Below are positions 13,755 through 30,995 of a DNA stretch of 64,000 nt, one piece after another (within the stretch, counting starts at the first letter, position 1; each line of letters opens with the position of its first letter). Below the pieces are notes generated by a model. The model did no database searches, was not told the DNA's origin, and saw only the letters and a list, made by a program, of their open reading frames with translations. The stretch is from positions 56,105 through 120,104 of the forward strand of contig NZ_AOHC02000015.1 of NCBI RefSeq assembly GCF_000332415.1, given 5' to 3'. Source of the DNA: Leptospira weilii serovar Ranarum str. ICFT (GTDB lineage: Bacteria; Spirochaetota; Leptospiria; Leptospirales; Leptospiraceae). A program made the position numbers and the translations under genes.

Positions 13755-14696
13755 TCAGGATTTTATCTTAGAGCTGTGTATGGCTCTGTTCCTTCCGTTT
13801 ATTTTCGAATGATAGAGAGCCTGATCCGCATCCTCTATAATGCTCATGGAATGATCTATGTGAGTAGCTTCCGGGCCGAGATGATCCAGATCCGATGTCG
13901 TAATTCCGACGCTGATCGTAACGGACCTTTTTTCCCATTGGAATTTTTCTATGACGTGCACCAGCCTTTCCGCGATTTCGATCGCCTCTTGTTCGGAGGT
14001 ATTGGGCAGCGCCACGATAAATTCCTCTCCACCGTACCGCGCGGTCACGTCGTCCTTTCTAAGAGTTTTCGTCAAAAGATAGGCTAATTCGATCAAAACC
14101 TTGTCCCCCGCAGGATGCCCGAATTTATCGTTATAGTCTTTGAAAAAATCCACGTCGATCATCAATAAGGAAAGAGGGTTCGTTTGTTTTTGAGAGCGAT
14201 GAATGAGACGACTCAATTCCTCGTTGAACGCCCTTCTGTTCTTGAGTTTAGTCAAGGGATCCGTCGATGCTTGTTCGAACAACTTGCCGTTGGCTTCCTT
14301 AAGTTCCGCAGCCAGTTGACTGATCTTACGGTTGGATTCGACCAATTCGGTAATATCCTTTCCGGTCACGTAAATCAAACCGGAAGTAAGATCCGGAGAG
14401 GCGGTCCAGGCAAAATATTTATAGGTTCCGTCCAAACATAAAAACCGGTTTTGAAAGGAGAACGAGGGTAGTCCTTGGTTTAATTTTTCAAACTCTTGAT
14501 AGGTACTTTCTCTATCCTCGGGGTGAAGTAAATGAAACGGATTTCTTCCGAGTAGTTCCTCTTTTTTCCAACCCAAAATACGTTCAAAGGCGGGGTTTAC
14601 GGAGAGGACCGTTCCGTCCAATCTTTGAATCGACAATAAATCCAAGGAGTTATTCACGAGTTTTTCAAGATCGTATTCTTTTTCAAAGTCCTTCAT
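13755..14696 (-). CDS. PAS-GGDEF diguanylate cyclase, array gene 4
   Basis: The protein has 313 residues: PAS then GGDEF, with GGEEF and an RKDD I-site. The first 23 residues (MKDFEKEYDLEKLVNN and on) are identical to those of gene 5, as is the underlying DNA. The C-terminal third differs from gene 5 (ATHIDHSMSIIEDADQ against NIHLEYSVNLIEEADQ). The gene starts only 25 bases after the gene 5 stop. Confidence 0.93.
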   Translation of the reverse strand: MKDFEKEYDLEKLVNNSLDLLSIQRLDGTVLSVNPAFERILGWKKEELLGRNPFHLLHPEDRESTYQEFEKLNQGLPSFSFQNRFLCLDGTYKYFAWTASPDLTSGLIYVTGKDITELVESNRKISQLAAELKEANGKLFEQASTDPLTKLKNRRAFNEELSRLIHRSQKQTNPLSLLMIDVDFFKDYNDKFGHPAGDKVLIELAYLLTKTLRKDDVTARYGGEEFIVALPNTSEQEAIEIAERLVHVIEKFQWEKRSVTISVGITTSDLDHLGPEATHIDHSMSIIEDADQALYHSKINGRNRAIHSSKIKS

Positions 14697-14721
14697 TCTT
14701 ATAGTTCCATGGATCCGATTT

Positions 14722-15678
14722 TTACGGAGATACGTCGCTTTTGTTTTGAATCCGGGAAAAATGGGTGATTCGATTTCTACCGTTCACTTTGGAAAAATAG
14801 AGGGCTTGATCCGCTTCTTCAATTAAGTTTACTGAATATTCCAAATGTATGTTTTTAGAGTTCGCATTAAAGTCGGAAGTGGCCGCGCCCACGCTGATCG
14901 TAATGCTTCTTTTTTCCCAATTAAATTCTCTCACGATTTGAACGAGTCTTTCCGCGATTTCGACCGCTTCCGGTTCGGAGGTATTCGGCAGAGCTGCGAT
15001 GAACTCTTCTCCTCCGAAACGGGCCAGGATATCGTTTTTTCGAAACGTTTTCGTCAAAAGACGGGCCAATTCGATCAAAACTTGGTCCCCGGCAGGATGA
15101 CCGAATGTGTCGTTGTAATCCTTAAAGTGATCGGCGTCGATCATCAATAAGGAAAGCGGGTTCGTTTGTTTTTGGGAAAATTGGGTCAAACGATTCAATT
15201 CTTCGTCGAACGCCCTTCTATTTTTAAGTTTAGTCAAGGGATCCGTCGATGCTTGTTCGAACAACTTGTCGTTCGCTTCTCTCAGTTCTTCCGCCAGTTG
15301 ACGGATCTTATGGTGGGACTCGATCAGTTCGTTGATATCTTTTCCCGTCACGTAGACCAAACCGGATGTTGGATCGGGAGAAGCGGTCCAAGCAAAATAT
15401 TTATAAGTTCCGTCCGCGCAGATATATCGATTTTGAAAAGACAAGGTTTGTAAACCTTGATTCAATTTTTCGAATTCTTGAAAGGTGATTTCCCTGTCGT
15501 CGGGGTGAAGCAGATGAAACGGATCTCGACCCAGTAGTTCTTCTTTTTTCCAACCTAGGGCTCGTTCGAACGCGGGGTTTATTAATAGAACCTTGCCTTC
15601 CAAGTCCACAATCGACAATAAATCCAAGGAGTTATTCACGAGTTTTTCAAGATCGTATTCTTTTTCAAAGTCCTTCAT
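14722..15678 (-). CDS. PAS-GGDEF diguanylate cyclase, array gene 5 (mosaic of genes 4 and 6)
   Basis: The protein has 318 residues: PAS then GGDEF, with GGEEF preceded by ARF where most copies have ARY, and an RKND I-site. The N-terminal half tracks gene 4 (FAWTASPDPTSGLVYVTGKD against FAWTASPDLTSGLIYVTGKD). The C-terminal half tracks gene 6 (LVQIVREFNWEKRSITISVG is identical in both). The intergenic DNA before the gene (TCTCCGTAAAAATC and on) resembles that before gene 4. This is what recombination between tandem paralogues leaves behind. Confidence 0.93.
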   Translation of the reverse strand: MKDFEKEYDLEKLVNNSLDLLSIVDLEGKVLLINPAFERALGWKKEELLGRDPFHLLHPDDREITFQEFEKLNQGLQTLSFQNRYICADGTYKYFAWTASPDPTSGLVYVTGKDINELIESHHKIRQLAEELREANDKLFEQASTDPLTKLKNRRAFDEELNRLTQFSQKQTNPLSLLMIDADHFKDYNDTFGHPAGDQVLIELARLLTKTFRKNDILARFGGEEFIAALPNTSEPEAVEIAERLVQIVREFNWEKRSITISVGAATSDFNANSKNIHLEYSVNLIEEADQALYFSKVNGRNRITHFSRIQNKSDVSP

Positions 15679-15702
15679 TTTATGGTACCATAGATCTGAT
15701 TT

Positions 15703-16656
15703 TTACGGAGATACGCCGTTTTCGTTTTGAATCCGGGAAAAATGGGTGATTCGATTTCTGCCGTTCACTTTGGAAAAATAGAGGGCTTGATCCGCTTTTT
15801 CAATTAAGTTTACTGAATATTCCAAATTTATATTTTTACAGTTCGGATTAAAATCGAAAGTGGCCGCGCCCACGCTGATCGTAATACTTCTTTTTTCCCA
15901 ATTAAATTCTCTCACGATTTGAACGAGTCTTTCCGCGATTTCGACCGCCTCCGGTTCGGAGGAATTGGGAAGTGCCACGATAAACTCTTCTCCTCCGTAT
16001 CGGGCCAGGATATCGTCTTTTCGAAACGTTTTCGTCAAAAGACGGGCCAATTCGATCAAAACTTGGTCCCCGGCAGGATGACCGAACTTGTCGTTGTAAT
16101 CCTTAAAGTGATCGGCGTCGATCATCAATAGGGAAAGAGGAGACTTCTGCTTTTGCGAGAGTTGGATCAGCTGATTCAATTCCTCGTTGAATGCCCTTCT
16201 ATTTTTGAGTTTAGTCAACGGATCCCTACAGGCTTGTTCGAATAACTTATCGTTTGCATTTTTGAGTTCCGTCGCCAGTTGGCTGATCTTACGGCTGGAT
16301 TCGATCGTTTCCGTGATATCCCTTCCCGTAATGTAGACCAAACCCGCTTCCAAATCCGGAAAACCCGTCCAAGCAAAATGTTTATAAGTACCGTCCGCAC
16401 ATCGACAACGGTTTTGAATGGAATATTTAGGAACCCCTTCGTCCATAGCTTTGAATTCCTGGACGATTGATTCCTGATCGTCCGGATGTAATAGGTGAAA
16501 GGGACTGCGGCCTAGAAGTTCCGCTTCCTTCCAACCTAAAATCCTTTCGAAAGACGGGTTTACGGAAATGACGGTGCCGTCCATTCTCTGGATGGAGAAT
16601 AGGTCCAACGAGTAATTGTAGAATTTTTCAAGATTGTATTCGTCTTTGTATTTCAA
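15703..16656 (-). CDS. PAS-GGDEF diguanylate cyclase, array gene 6 (TTG start)
   Basis: The product has 317 residues from a TTG at 16656. The start is chosen because AGGGGAGAA stands about 6 bases upstream and because the resulting N-terminus, KYKDEYNLEKFYNYSLD, aligns with the starts of the other six proteins; a GTG at 16695 would add an unmatched extension. The PAS domain is of the YITGRDITE type. The GGDEF domain has GGEEF and an RKDD I-site. The linker reads ACRDPLTK where the others have ASTDPLTK or similar. The last 90 residues are nearly identical to gene 5. Confidence 0.93.
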   Translation of the reverse strand: MKYKDEYNLEKFYNYSLDLFSIQRMDGTVISVNPSFERILGWKEAELLGRSPFHLLHPDDQESIVQEFKAMDEGVPKYSIQNRCRCADGTYKHFAWTGFPDLEAGLVYITGRDITETIESSRKISQLATELKNANDKLFEQACRDPLTKLKNRRAFNEELNQLIQLSQKQKSPLSLLMIDADHFKDYNDKFGHPAGDQVLIELARLLTKTFRKDDILARYGGEEFIVALPNSSEPEAVEIAERLVQIVREFNWEKRSITISVGAATFDFNPNCKNINLEYSVNLIEKADQALYFSKVNGRNRITHFSRIQNENGVSP

Positions 16657-16778
16657 ATCATTCTCCCCTCTATAAAATTGAACGAACCGTTGCACGGACT
16701 TTTAACGATTTACCCAATCTATTATCAACGGTCGAATCGTTAGGCATTCGTTCGAGTTTGTTTTTTTTAGAAGTCGGA

Positions 16779-17720
16779 TCACGATAAGATTTGTGAACAA
16801 TGAGTCGCTCGGTTTCTTCCATCGGCTTTGGATCGATAGAGTGCACGATCCGCGTCTTCCACGATTTCGATGGAAAGATCGGTATTATGATAACAGTTCA
16901 GGTAACGATCGAAATCCAGGGTCGCAATTCCCACACTGATCGTGATGGAGCGACTTTCCCAGGATTCTTTTCTAACCGTGGTAACCAGTCGATTTCCAAC
17001 CTCGATCGCCTTTTTCTTACCGGTGTCGGGTAACGCAACTACGAATTCCTCCCCTCCCAAACGCGCTAATAAATCGCTGATTCGGAGGGTATACGTAAAA
17101 ATGGAGGCCAAACGGATTAAAACCCTGTCTCCGGCCGGATGACCGAATTGATCGTTGTATGCTTTGAAATGATCCACGTCGATCATCAGTAGGGATAAAA
17201 ATCCCTTTTTCCTACTCGTGAGAAGAATGAGATCGTTTAATTCTTCGTTGAAGGTTCTCCTATTTTTTAACTTTGTGAGAGGGTCCGTGCTGGCCTGTTC
17301 GAATAATTTATTGTTTGCGTCCTTGAGTTCGGCCGCGAGTTCGTTGAGTTTTCGATTGGATTCGACTAACTCCGTGATGTCTCTTGCGATCGCGTAAATC
17401 AATCCCGCGCGAAGATCGGGAAAGGCCGTCCAGGAAAAATTTCTATATTGCCCGTCGCTGCAACGATAACGGTTTTGAAAGGATACAACGGAAGCTCCCT
17501 GTTCCAAACCTTTTACAACTTGAGAGGTCGGTTCTACGTCGTCCGGATGCAGAAAGGAATACGAACCGAAGGCGAGAAGGTCCTCGTTTTTCCAACCGAA
17601 CGCTTTTTGGAAAGAGGGATTGATTCTGAGAACGTATCCGTCGAGTTTCGCTATACAAAGCATATCCAAAGAAAAATCGAAAAATTTCTCGATGTCATAT
17701 TTCATTTCCTCATACTTCAT
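16779..17720 (-). CDS. PAS-GGDEF diguanylate cyclase, array gene 7 (first in the array)
   Basis: From the ATG at 17720 (GAGGA about 5 bases upstream) the product has 313 residues and its N-terminus, MKYEEMKYDIEKFFDF, aligns with the other six. The frame is open further upstream but that part does not resemble the paralogues. The PAS domain is of the DMLCIAKLDG...YAIARDITE subgroup. The GGDEF domain keeps GGEEF and an RISD I-site. As the most upstream gene it may carry the main promoter of the array, in the gap at 17721-18207, but genes 1-3 and 7 have 80-110 base gaps that could hold their own promoters. Confidence 0.93.
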   Translation of the reverse strand: MKYEEMKYDIEKFFDFSLDMLCIAKLDGYVLRINPSFQKAFGWKNEDLLAFGSYSFLHPDDVEPTSQVVKGLEQGASVVSFQNRYRCSDGQYRNFSWTAFPDLRAGLIYAIARDITELVESNRKLNELAAELKDANNKLFEQASTDPLTKLKNRRTFNEELNDLILLTSRKKGFLSLLMIDVDHFKAYNDQFGHPAGDRVLIRLASIFTYTLRISDLLARLGGEEFVVALPDTGKKKAIEVGNRLVTTVRKESWESRSITISVGIATLDFDRYLNCYHNTDLSIEIVEDADRALYRSKADGRNRATHCSQILS

Positions 17721-18207
17721 ATTTTTCCTCGAGTAAAAAAGGAAATAAAACGATGTATTGCAGTGAGGTTTTGTTTTGTCATAAGAATTCGATTCGAGAG
17801 GTGGAGATACGTTTTGCGAAAAGGTCTTTGTATGAAAGAAGAACGATTCGTTGTTTCCACGGATGTTTTTCTTTTGCCTCTGAGATAAAAGTCGCTTTAC
17901 TAAAACCAACTTTATAACTGAAAAGAGGGGCTGCAAAGTAAAAAACGAAAATAAGAAAAGAATGCAATACAATTATTTGTATTCGAATTATAGAATGTTT
18001 ACCTTGGTGTAATTGAAATTATAAAAACGGATGAATGCTGGGCGCCGTATATATTGTTTGTAATTTTATACAAAATAAAAATCGCCAGTTGATAATGTGA
18101 ATTTAAAATATATCCAATTATAACGTCGTAAAAGTTTCTCAGATTCGAGCAGGATCCTTGGACGCGGACGTTTTCATTTTGAGTCCCACTTACCGATACG
18201 ACAAAAC
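17721..18207. other. 487-base gap between the GGDEF array and pyk
   Basis: This interval should hold the promoter of the diguanylate cyclase array and the 3' end signals of pyk, since both genes read on the minus strand. It is AT-rich. I see no convincing gene, terminator or repeat in it, and no clear -35/-10 pair. Confidence 0.5.
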
Positions 18208-19635
18208 TCAGTGGATCCTAAAGATTTGTAAAAAATCCACGCTACGCACCGTCGTTCCGGGAGCTCCGGAAAGAATCACTACCTTGTCACCCGGAAATAG
18301 AATTTCGTCCTCTTTGAGTTTCTGATTCATGTAGGCGATCATATCCTCCAATCTCGTAAAAAAAGGCATAACGAAAGGGATCACTCCTCGATAGAGTTTC
18401 ATCTTTCTCGCGGTGGTTACAAACGGAGTAAAAGAATAGATCGGAACCTTCGGTCTCATCTCCGAAGTGATCAATGCGGAATAACCGCTTCTCGTAAAAT
18501 TGACGATCGCTTTCGCATGAATTCCGTGAGCGATTTCTCTGGCTGCGTTTCCCAGCGCGGTTCTTTCGGATTCTAAGAAAGTTTTTTTAATATTCCAGTG
18601 GATTTCGTAGATATGATCGATGGTTTCCGTTTCTCGAATGATCTTAGACATGATTTCGACGGACTCGACCGGATAATGACCGTTAGCCGATTCTGCGGAA
18701 AGCATGACCGCATCGGTTCCGTCCATAACCGCGTTTGCAACGTCGCTCGCTTCTGCGCGGGTCGGTCTCGGATTTTCGATCATCGATTCCAACATCTGAG
18801 TCGCAGTGATCACCGGTTTACCGGCTTGATTGAGTTTGTAGATGAGTTCTTTTTGAAGAATCGGAACTTTCTCCGTTTCGATCTCCACTCCGAGATCTCC
18901 TCTTGCGATCATGATTCCGTCCGCGCGTTCTATAATTTCTTCTATGTTTCCGAGAGCTTCCGGTCTTTCAATTTTCGCAATCAGCCCCGTGTAAGTTCCT
19001 TGTAATAAGGATCTCGCCAATTCCAAATCCGCACCCGTACGAACGAAGCTGAGAGCCACGTAGTCGACTCCGAGAGAAAGTGCAAATTTCAAATCTTCCA
19101 CGTCCTTTTCGGAAAGAGCGGGAGCGGAGATGGGAGTTCCGGGAAGATTGATTCCCTTGTTGCTCCATAAGATGCCTCCTACGATCACCTTTAAAATCGC
19201 CGAGTTTGATTTTTTTAAAACGACTTGGAGAACCAGTTTACCGTCGTCGATAAGAATCTTATCGCCTTCTTTGATGTCTCCGATCAGATTCGGATAAGTA
19301 CAACCGATGGTATGTTCGTCGCCTTGCAAGTCCGCGTCGGGAACGATTTCAATCTCTTGGTTCTTATGGAGTAGAATGGAATTGAGTTTTAATTTTCCGG
19401 TTCGGATTTTGGGGCCTTGCAGATCGGCCATAATTCCCAAAGGAGATCCGGAGATTTGTTCACATTTGCGTAGTGTGTCGTAAACTCTTTTGTGAGAATC
19501 GTGAGTGCCGTGTGAAAAATTCATACGGGCGATATCCATTCCGGCTTTGAGAATGGAAAGGACTGTCTCTTCGGAGGAGGACGCCGGGCCGATGGTACAG
19601 ACGATTTTGGTTTTTTTCCCGTTCATGATTTTCAT
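18208..19635 (-). CDS. pyk: Pyruvate kinase
   Basis: The product has about 475 residues. It starts with KTKIVCTIGPASSS and contains MNFSHGTHDSHKR, LQGPKIRTGK, the active-site region AKIERPEALGNIEEII...IMIARGDLGVEI and TATQMLESMIENPRPTRAEASDVANAV, which together define the family. It converts phosphoenolpyruvate and ADP to pyruvate and ATP. The start may be the ATG at 19635 or the ATG at 19626, which begins MNGKKTKI; no strong ribosome binding site separates them. The gene is divergent from the histone-deacetylase-family gene. Confidence 0.97.
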   Translation of the reverse strand: MKIMNGKKTKIVCTIGPASSSEETVLSILKAGMDIARMNFSHGTHDSHKRVYDTLRKCEQISGSPLGIMADLQGPKIRTGKLKLNSILLHKNQEIEIVPDADLQGDEHTIGCTYPNLIGDIKEGDKILIDDGKLVLQVVLKKSNSAILKVIVGGILWSNKGINLPGTPISAPALSEKDVEDLKFALSLGVDYVALSFVRTGADLELARSLLQGTYTGLIAKIERPEALGNIEEIIERADGIMIARGDLGVEIETEKVPILQKELIYKLNQAGKPVITATQMLESMIENPRPTRAEASDVANAVMDGTDAVMLSAESANGHYPVESVEIMSKIIRETETIDHIYEIHWNIKKTFLESERTALGNAAREIAHGIHAKAIVNFTRSGYSALITSEMRPKVPIYSFTPFVTTARKMKLYRGVIPFVMPFFTRLEDMIAYMNQKLKEDEILFPGDKVVILSGAPGTTVRSVDFLQIFRIH

Positions 19636-19725
19636 GGACGGCAATTGTAGACAAACGCCTTCCGTTGTTCCAGCGAATATTTCCTCTTTACGAACTGAAA
19701 CCGGAAAATAGAATGAACCAAAAAC

Positions 19726-20644
<919 letters not shown>

Positions 20645-20646
20645 CT

Positions 20647-21462
<816 letters not shown>

Positions 21463-21463
21463 T

Positions 21464-22573
<1,110 letters not shown>

Positions 22574-22630
22574 ACGTTTTCAAGGATCGTTTCCGGGAAA
22601 GATCTATCTTTTTGTGTTTTGAAAAACCTT

Positions 22631-22709
22631 AGAGCCGGTCTCAAAACTGGTAGATTGTTTCTCAATTCCAGCTTATCTCAAGTTCTATCAAAGTTTTGAG
22701 ACCGGCTCT
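22631..22709. repeat. Palindromic element, copy A (downstream of mqsA)
   Basis: An 18-base arm, AGAGCCGGTCTCAAAACT, and its exact reverse complement bound a 79-base element lying between the convergent ends of the receiver-phosphatase gene (22573) and the antitoxin gene (22725). The arms are a variant (GGTCTC for TGTCCC) of those in the other copies. It could also serve as a shared transcription terminator. Confidence 0.85.
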
Positions 22710-22724
22710 TATTCTTTTCTCATT

Positions 22725-23117
22725 TTATTGCTTATGAGTCAAAGTTTGTTTCTTAAGAGGTAATCGAATATCTCCGACAAACACGTATCTGATCTTTCCA
22801 TCAGTCATCATCTTATGGATGGATTGTCTGCTTAATTTCAATTTTTTCGCCATTTGGTTGACGCTTATTAAATCTGCGACAATGGTCACTTGCGCGTCTT
22901 TCTTTGCTTTAAATTCTGCCACAACGGAATTGATATGATTCTGTGATTTTCTGGTAAAAATTCCGTCTTTGCAAACTTTACAAAAATGTCCGTTTAAACC
23001 TGTGATCTTAATGAAACCATAATCTTTAACTGAGTAATTTTCGGTAACATTGGACTTAAGGATCATACTACTTTTGGCGCCGCAGGAAGGGCAATCGATC
23101 CATTCTTTATTTCTCAT
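22725..23117 (-). CDS. mqsA: MqsA-like antitoxin with zinc-finger N-terminus
   Basis: The product has 130 residues. The N-terminal half has four cysteines (C9/C12 and C46/C49, in DCPSCG and HFCKVCKDGIF) spaced like the zinc site of MqsA. The C-terminal part has an excisionase-type helix-turn-helix, SVNQMAKKLKLSRQSIHKMM, rather than the XRE-type domain of E. coli MqsA. It should bind and neutralise the toxin encoded just upstream and repress the operon. Its ATG overlaps the toxin stop as ATGA. The name follows from neighbour and layout; the DNA-binding half is atypical. Confidence 0.8.
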   Translation of the reverse strand: MRNKEWIDCPSCGAKSSMILKSNVTENYSVKDYGFIKITGLNGHFCKVCKDGIFTRKSQNHINSVVAEFKAKKDAQVTIVADLISVNQMAKKLKLSRQSIHKMMTDGKIRYVFVGDIRLPLKKQTLTHKQ

Positions 23118-23500
23118 AAATTTTCGTTTCCTTTAAATGATATAATAACGGTATTTTGATTGAAAATTTGAATTTTAGAGTTTGTCCCAAAACCGTCCGA
23201 TGGAATGGCCGCGAATCTCTGCGATTGTTTTAAGTTTTGGGACAGGCTCTGAATATAGGTTTTAAGATTCATAATTCCCTTTTTATAGACATCTTGCCAA
23301 AGTTTATGATCATGATGGGAAGTCATTGATTTGTAAAAATCCGAAGTTTGTAATCCAATAATTTCGTTTAAAATTTCTTTCTCAGTAAATCCAAAATGGT
23401 TAAGAGCCGTTTTTTGCGCGCTCTTTGTAACCGTAAACTTATGCTCTATAATCAGTTTTTTAATCAATTTTAGCGGATAATGGCATATCTTTTTCTCCAT
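23114..23500 (-). CDS. mqsR: MqsR-like mRNA interferase toxin carrying an in-frame inserted repeat
   Basis: The product has 128 residues; E. coli MqsR has 98. The flanks align well: MEKK at the start, EIIGLQTSDFYKSMTSHHDHKLWQDVY in the middle and VIISFK at the end. The catalytic residues known for MqsR (K56, Q68, Y81, K96) correspond to K57, Q69, Y82 and K123. About 25 extra residues (84-108) lie between Y82 and the last strand, and they are exactly the translation of palindromic element copy B. Without them the protein would have 103 residues, the family length. Whether the toxin is still active is unknown. Toxin-first order is the same as in E. coli mqsRA. Confidence 0.85.
   Translation of the reverse strand: MEKKICHYPLKLIKKLIIEHKFTVTKSAQKTALNHFGFTEKEILNEIIGLQTSDFYKSMTSHHDHKLWQDVYKKGIMNLKTYIQSLSQNLKQSQRFAAIPSDGFGTNSKIQIFNQNTVIISFKGNENL
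23177..23250. repeat. Palindromic element, copy B (inside mqsR)
   Basis: The 74-base element has ends AGAGTTTGTCCCAAAAC and GTTTTGGGACAGGCTCT, pairing over 15 of 17 positions. Its interior (GGAATGGCCGCGA, GCGATTGTTTTAAG) is shared with copy F at 58854-58923. It is translated in full as part of the toxin gene, with no stop codon in that frame. Confidence 0.92.
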
Positions 23501-23575
23501 TCCTTTTTAGTGTATTTAATGAGTAGACATTGTCAAATCAATAAAAGTGATTGTTTTACGTGCCTTGATTAGAAT

Positions 23576-25413
<1,838 letters not shown>

Positions 25414-25417
<4 letters not shown>

Positions 25418-25899
25418 AGTTGGTGAAATCCTTTTCGGATGGAGTCGACTACTTCCGGCCGGGAGGTTCCGAGTCCTTGTAGGAAGTTTTGAAACTTATC
25501 CTCGTTTACACCCGCTTTTTTTAGCCCGCTTCCGATTCCGAGATACGTTACGCGCAACGACTTCCAATTTGTGAGTCCGTTCTGAAGAGCCAACGTGGAA
25601 AGATCGTTTTTAAATTCGATTTCTTGAAATCCGTTTTCAACGTGCATCGCGGTCAGATCGCGAACGTCTTTGAGATACGCCTTTTCCTTTTTTTCATCGT
25701 CGTCCGAGGAAGAGGAAAAAATGGAACTCACCGAGGTGGAAAGCGATTTGATCGACTTGGAAAGGCTTTCCAAAGAATCGGATGATTTGCTGAGAGAATC
25801 GATCACCTTAGAGACCGAATCGGAAATTAAACAGTCATTGAGGGTGATTATAGTCAGTCCGAGTATCAGAGCGATCAGTAGTTTTTGAATGCGTTTCAT
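25414..25899 (-). CDS. Putative serine-rich lipoprotein
   Basis: From the ATG at 25899 the product has 161 residues. A hydrophobic signal (LLIALILGLTIITLNDC) ends in a spirochaete-style lipobox, LNDC. Then comes a serine-rich region with heptad-like SLSKS repeats (about residues 30-70), an acidic SSSDDDEKKEK stretch and a compact C-terminal domain. GGAG lies 11 bases before the ATG, or 8 before a TTG one codon upstream. The frame is open further upstream but that part does not look coding. It is translationally coupled to the DUF4105-like gene and both products are predicted to be exported. Confidence 0.75.
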
Positions 25900-25955
25900 C
25901 AAGTTGGAATCTCCTTGTTTTTTCGATTGGAATATTACCGGATACATCGACGTCG

Positions 25956-27890
<1,935 letters not shown>

Positions 27891-28008
27891 ATTCTCTATC
27901 GCTTCCGATGGTTGTTTTTTATTTTCGAATGGGAACTTTTCTATAATTAGAGAGTTTCCGTTTCTTATTTTTGATTTCCGAAACCGTGCGGTACGGATTA
28001 TTATGAAA

Positions 28009-30025
<2,017 letters not shown>

Positions 30026-30151
30026 ACTCTTGCGTTTCATCTTAATACATTCAATTTTATTAATGCAATAACTTGACTCCGCTCGATCCATAACGTCCTC
30101 GAAAAATTTTTAGGTTATGGCAAAAATACAATTACGTTCGGTCTAAATCCC

Positions 30152-30745
30152 ATGACTTTGCAAGAATTGGAAACTCAAATTCAAAAATTCAAAAAGATCG
30201 TGCCGACGGAAATCACCGAAACCCGTTGGAAACATTCCTTACGTGTGGCGGAAATCGCAAAAGAACTCGCGATCGTTCATTCCCGGGAGGACGCAGAGTT
30301 TGCCTATCTCGCGGGAATCGTTCACGATATCACAAAACAAAAACCTCCGGAATTTCACATAACGTTATTCAGAGAATCGGGAAGGGACGATTTTGAAAAA
30401 CTTCCTTTTGCGGCTTGGCACGCGTATTCGGCGGCGATTTATCTCAAATCGCGGTACCACTTACAACACGAAACCGTTTTATCCGCGGTAAGAAATCATA
30501 CTTTAGGAGCGGAAACTCCGGGGATTTTGGATCTCATATTATATGCGGCGGATTTTTTAGGTTCCGAATACGCCGAAAAAAATCCGCTTTATGAGGATTG
30601 GAGGGAACAGGCCAGAAAGAATTTGTATCTCGGAGTTTTGTGTAAGGCCAAAAACACGATGGAAGAACTGATCGCGTCCGAAAAGTCGATCCATCCGCGG
30701 ACTGTTTTTACGTACAATCTCGCGGTTTTGAAAAGTTCCGAGTGA
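30152..30745 (+). CDS. HD-domain hydrolase, YqeK-like
   Basis: The protein has 197 residues. HD-domain metal ligands are visible in RWKHSLRVAEIA, GIVHDITKQ, AWHAYSA and RNHTLG, with a final Asp in ILYAADFLG. The pattern matches YqeK, a symmetrical Ap4A hydrolase usually next to nadD or rsfS; neither gene is visible here. No ribosome binding site is evident just before the ATG. The following gap (30746-30995) contains no feature that I can support. Confidence 0.85.
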   Translation: MTLQELETQIQKFKKIVPTEITETRWKHSLRVAEIAKELAIVHSREDAEFAYLAGIVHDITKQKPPEFHITLFRESGRDDFEKLPFAAWHAYSAAIYLKSRYHLQHETVLSAVRNHTLGAETPGILDLILYAADFLGSEYAEKNPLYEDWREQARKNLYLGVLCKAKNTMEELIASEKSIHPRTVFTYNLAVLKSSE

Positions 30746-30995
30746 CCTTGTTTCCCATTGGAAAATAAGAATTTTATGAAATTCTTAAATGACTCCGAAT
30801 CAAACTTTTTCTCTCGCGAGCTTTCACTCCTAACTATATAATAAAGTACCCAATATTTTGCGTTGAAACGGTGTTTTACGATGAAAATTAACGGTATTCG
30901 ATTTTATAGAGATCGGTAAGAAAAGAAGCGCCTTTTCGTATTCGAACCGGAAAGTTATCAAAGACGGGATTTACAGGGCCTCCGGTTTTCGCCTT

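Noticed and set aside
16779..17972. Longer form of array gene 7 starting at 17972, with a hydrophobic N-terminus
   Set aside because: The extra 84 residues have no counterpart in the six paralogues, and a good ribosome binding site precedes the internal ATG at 17720.
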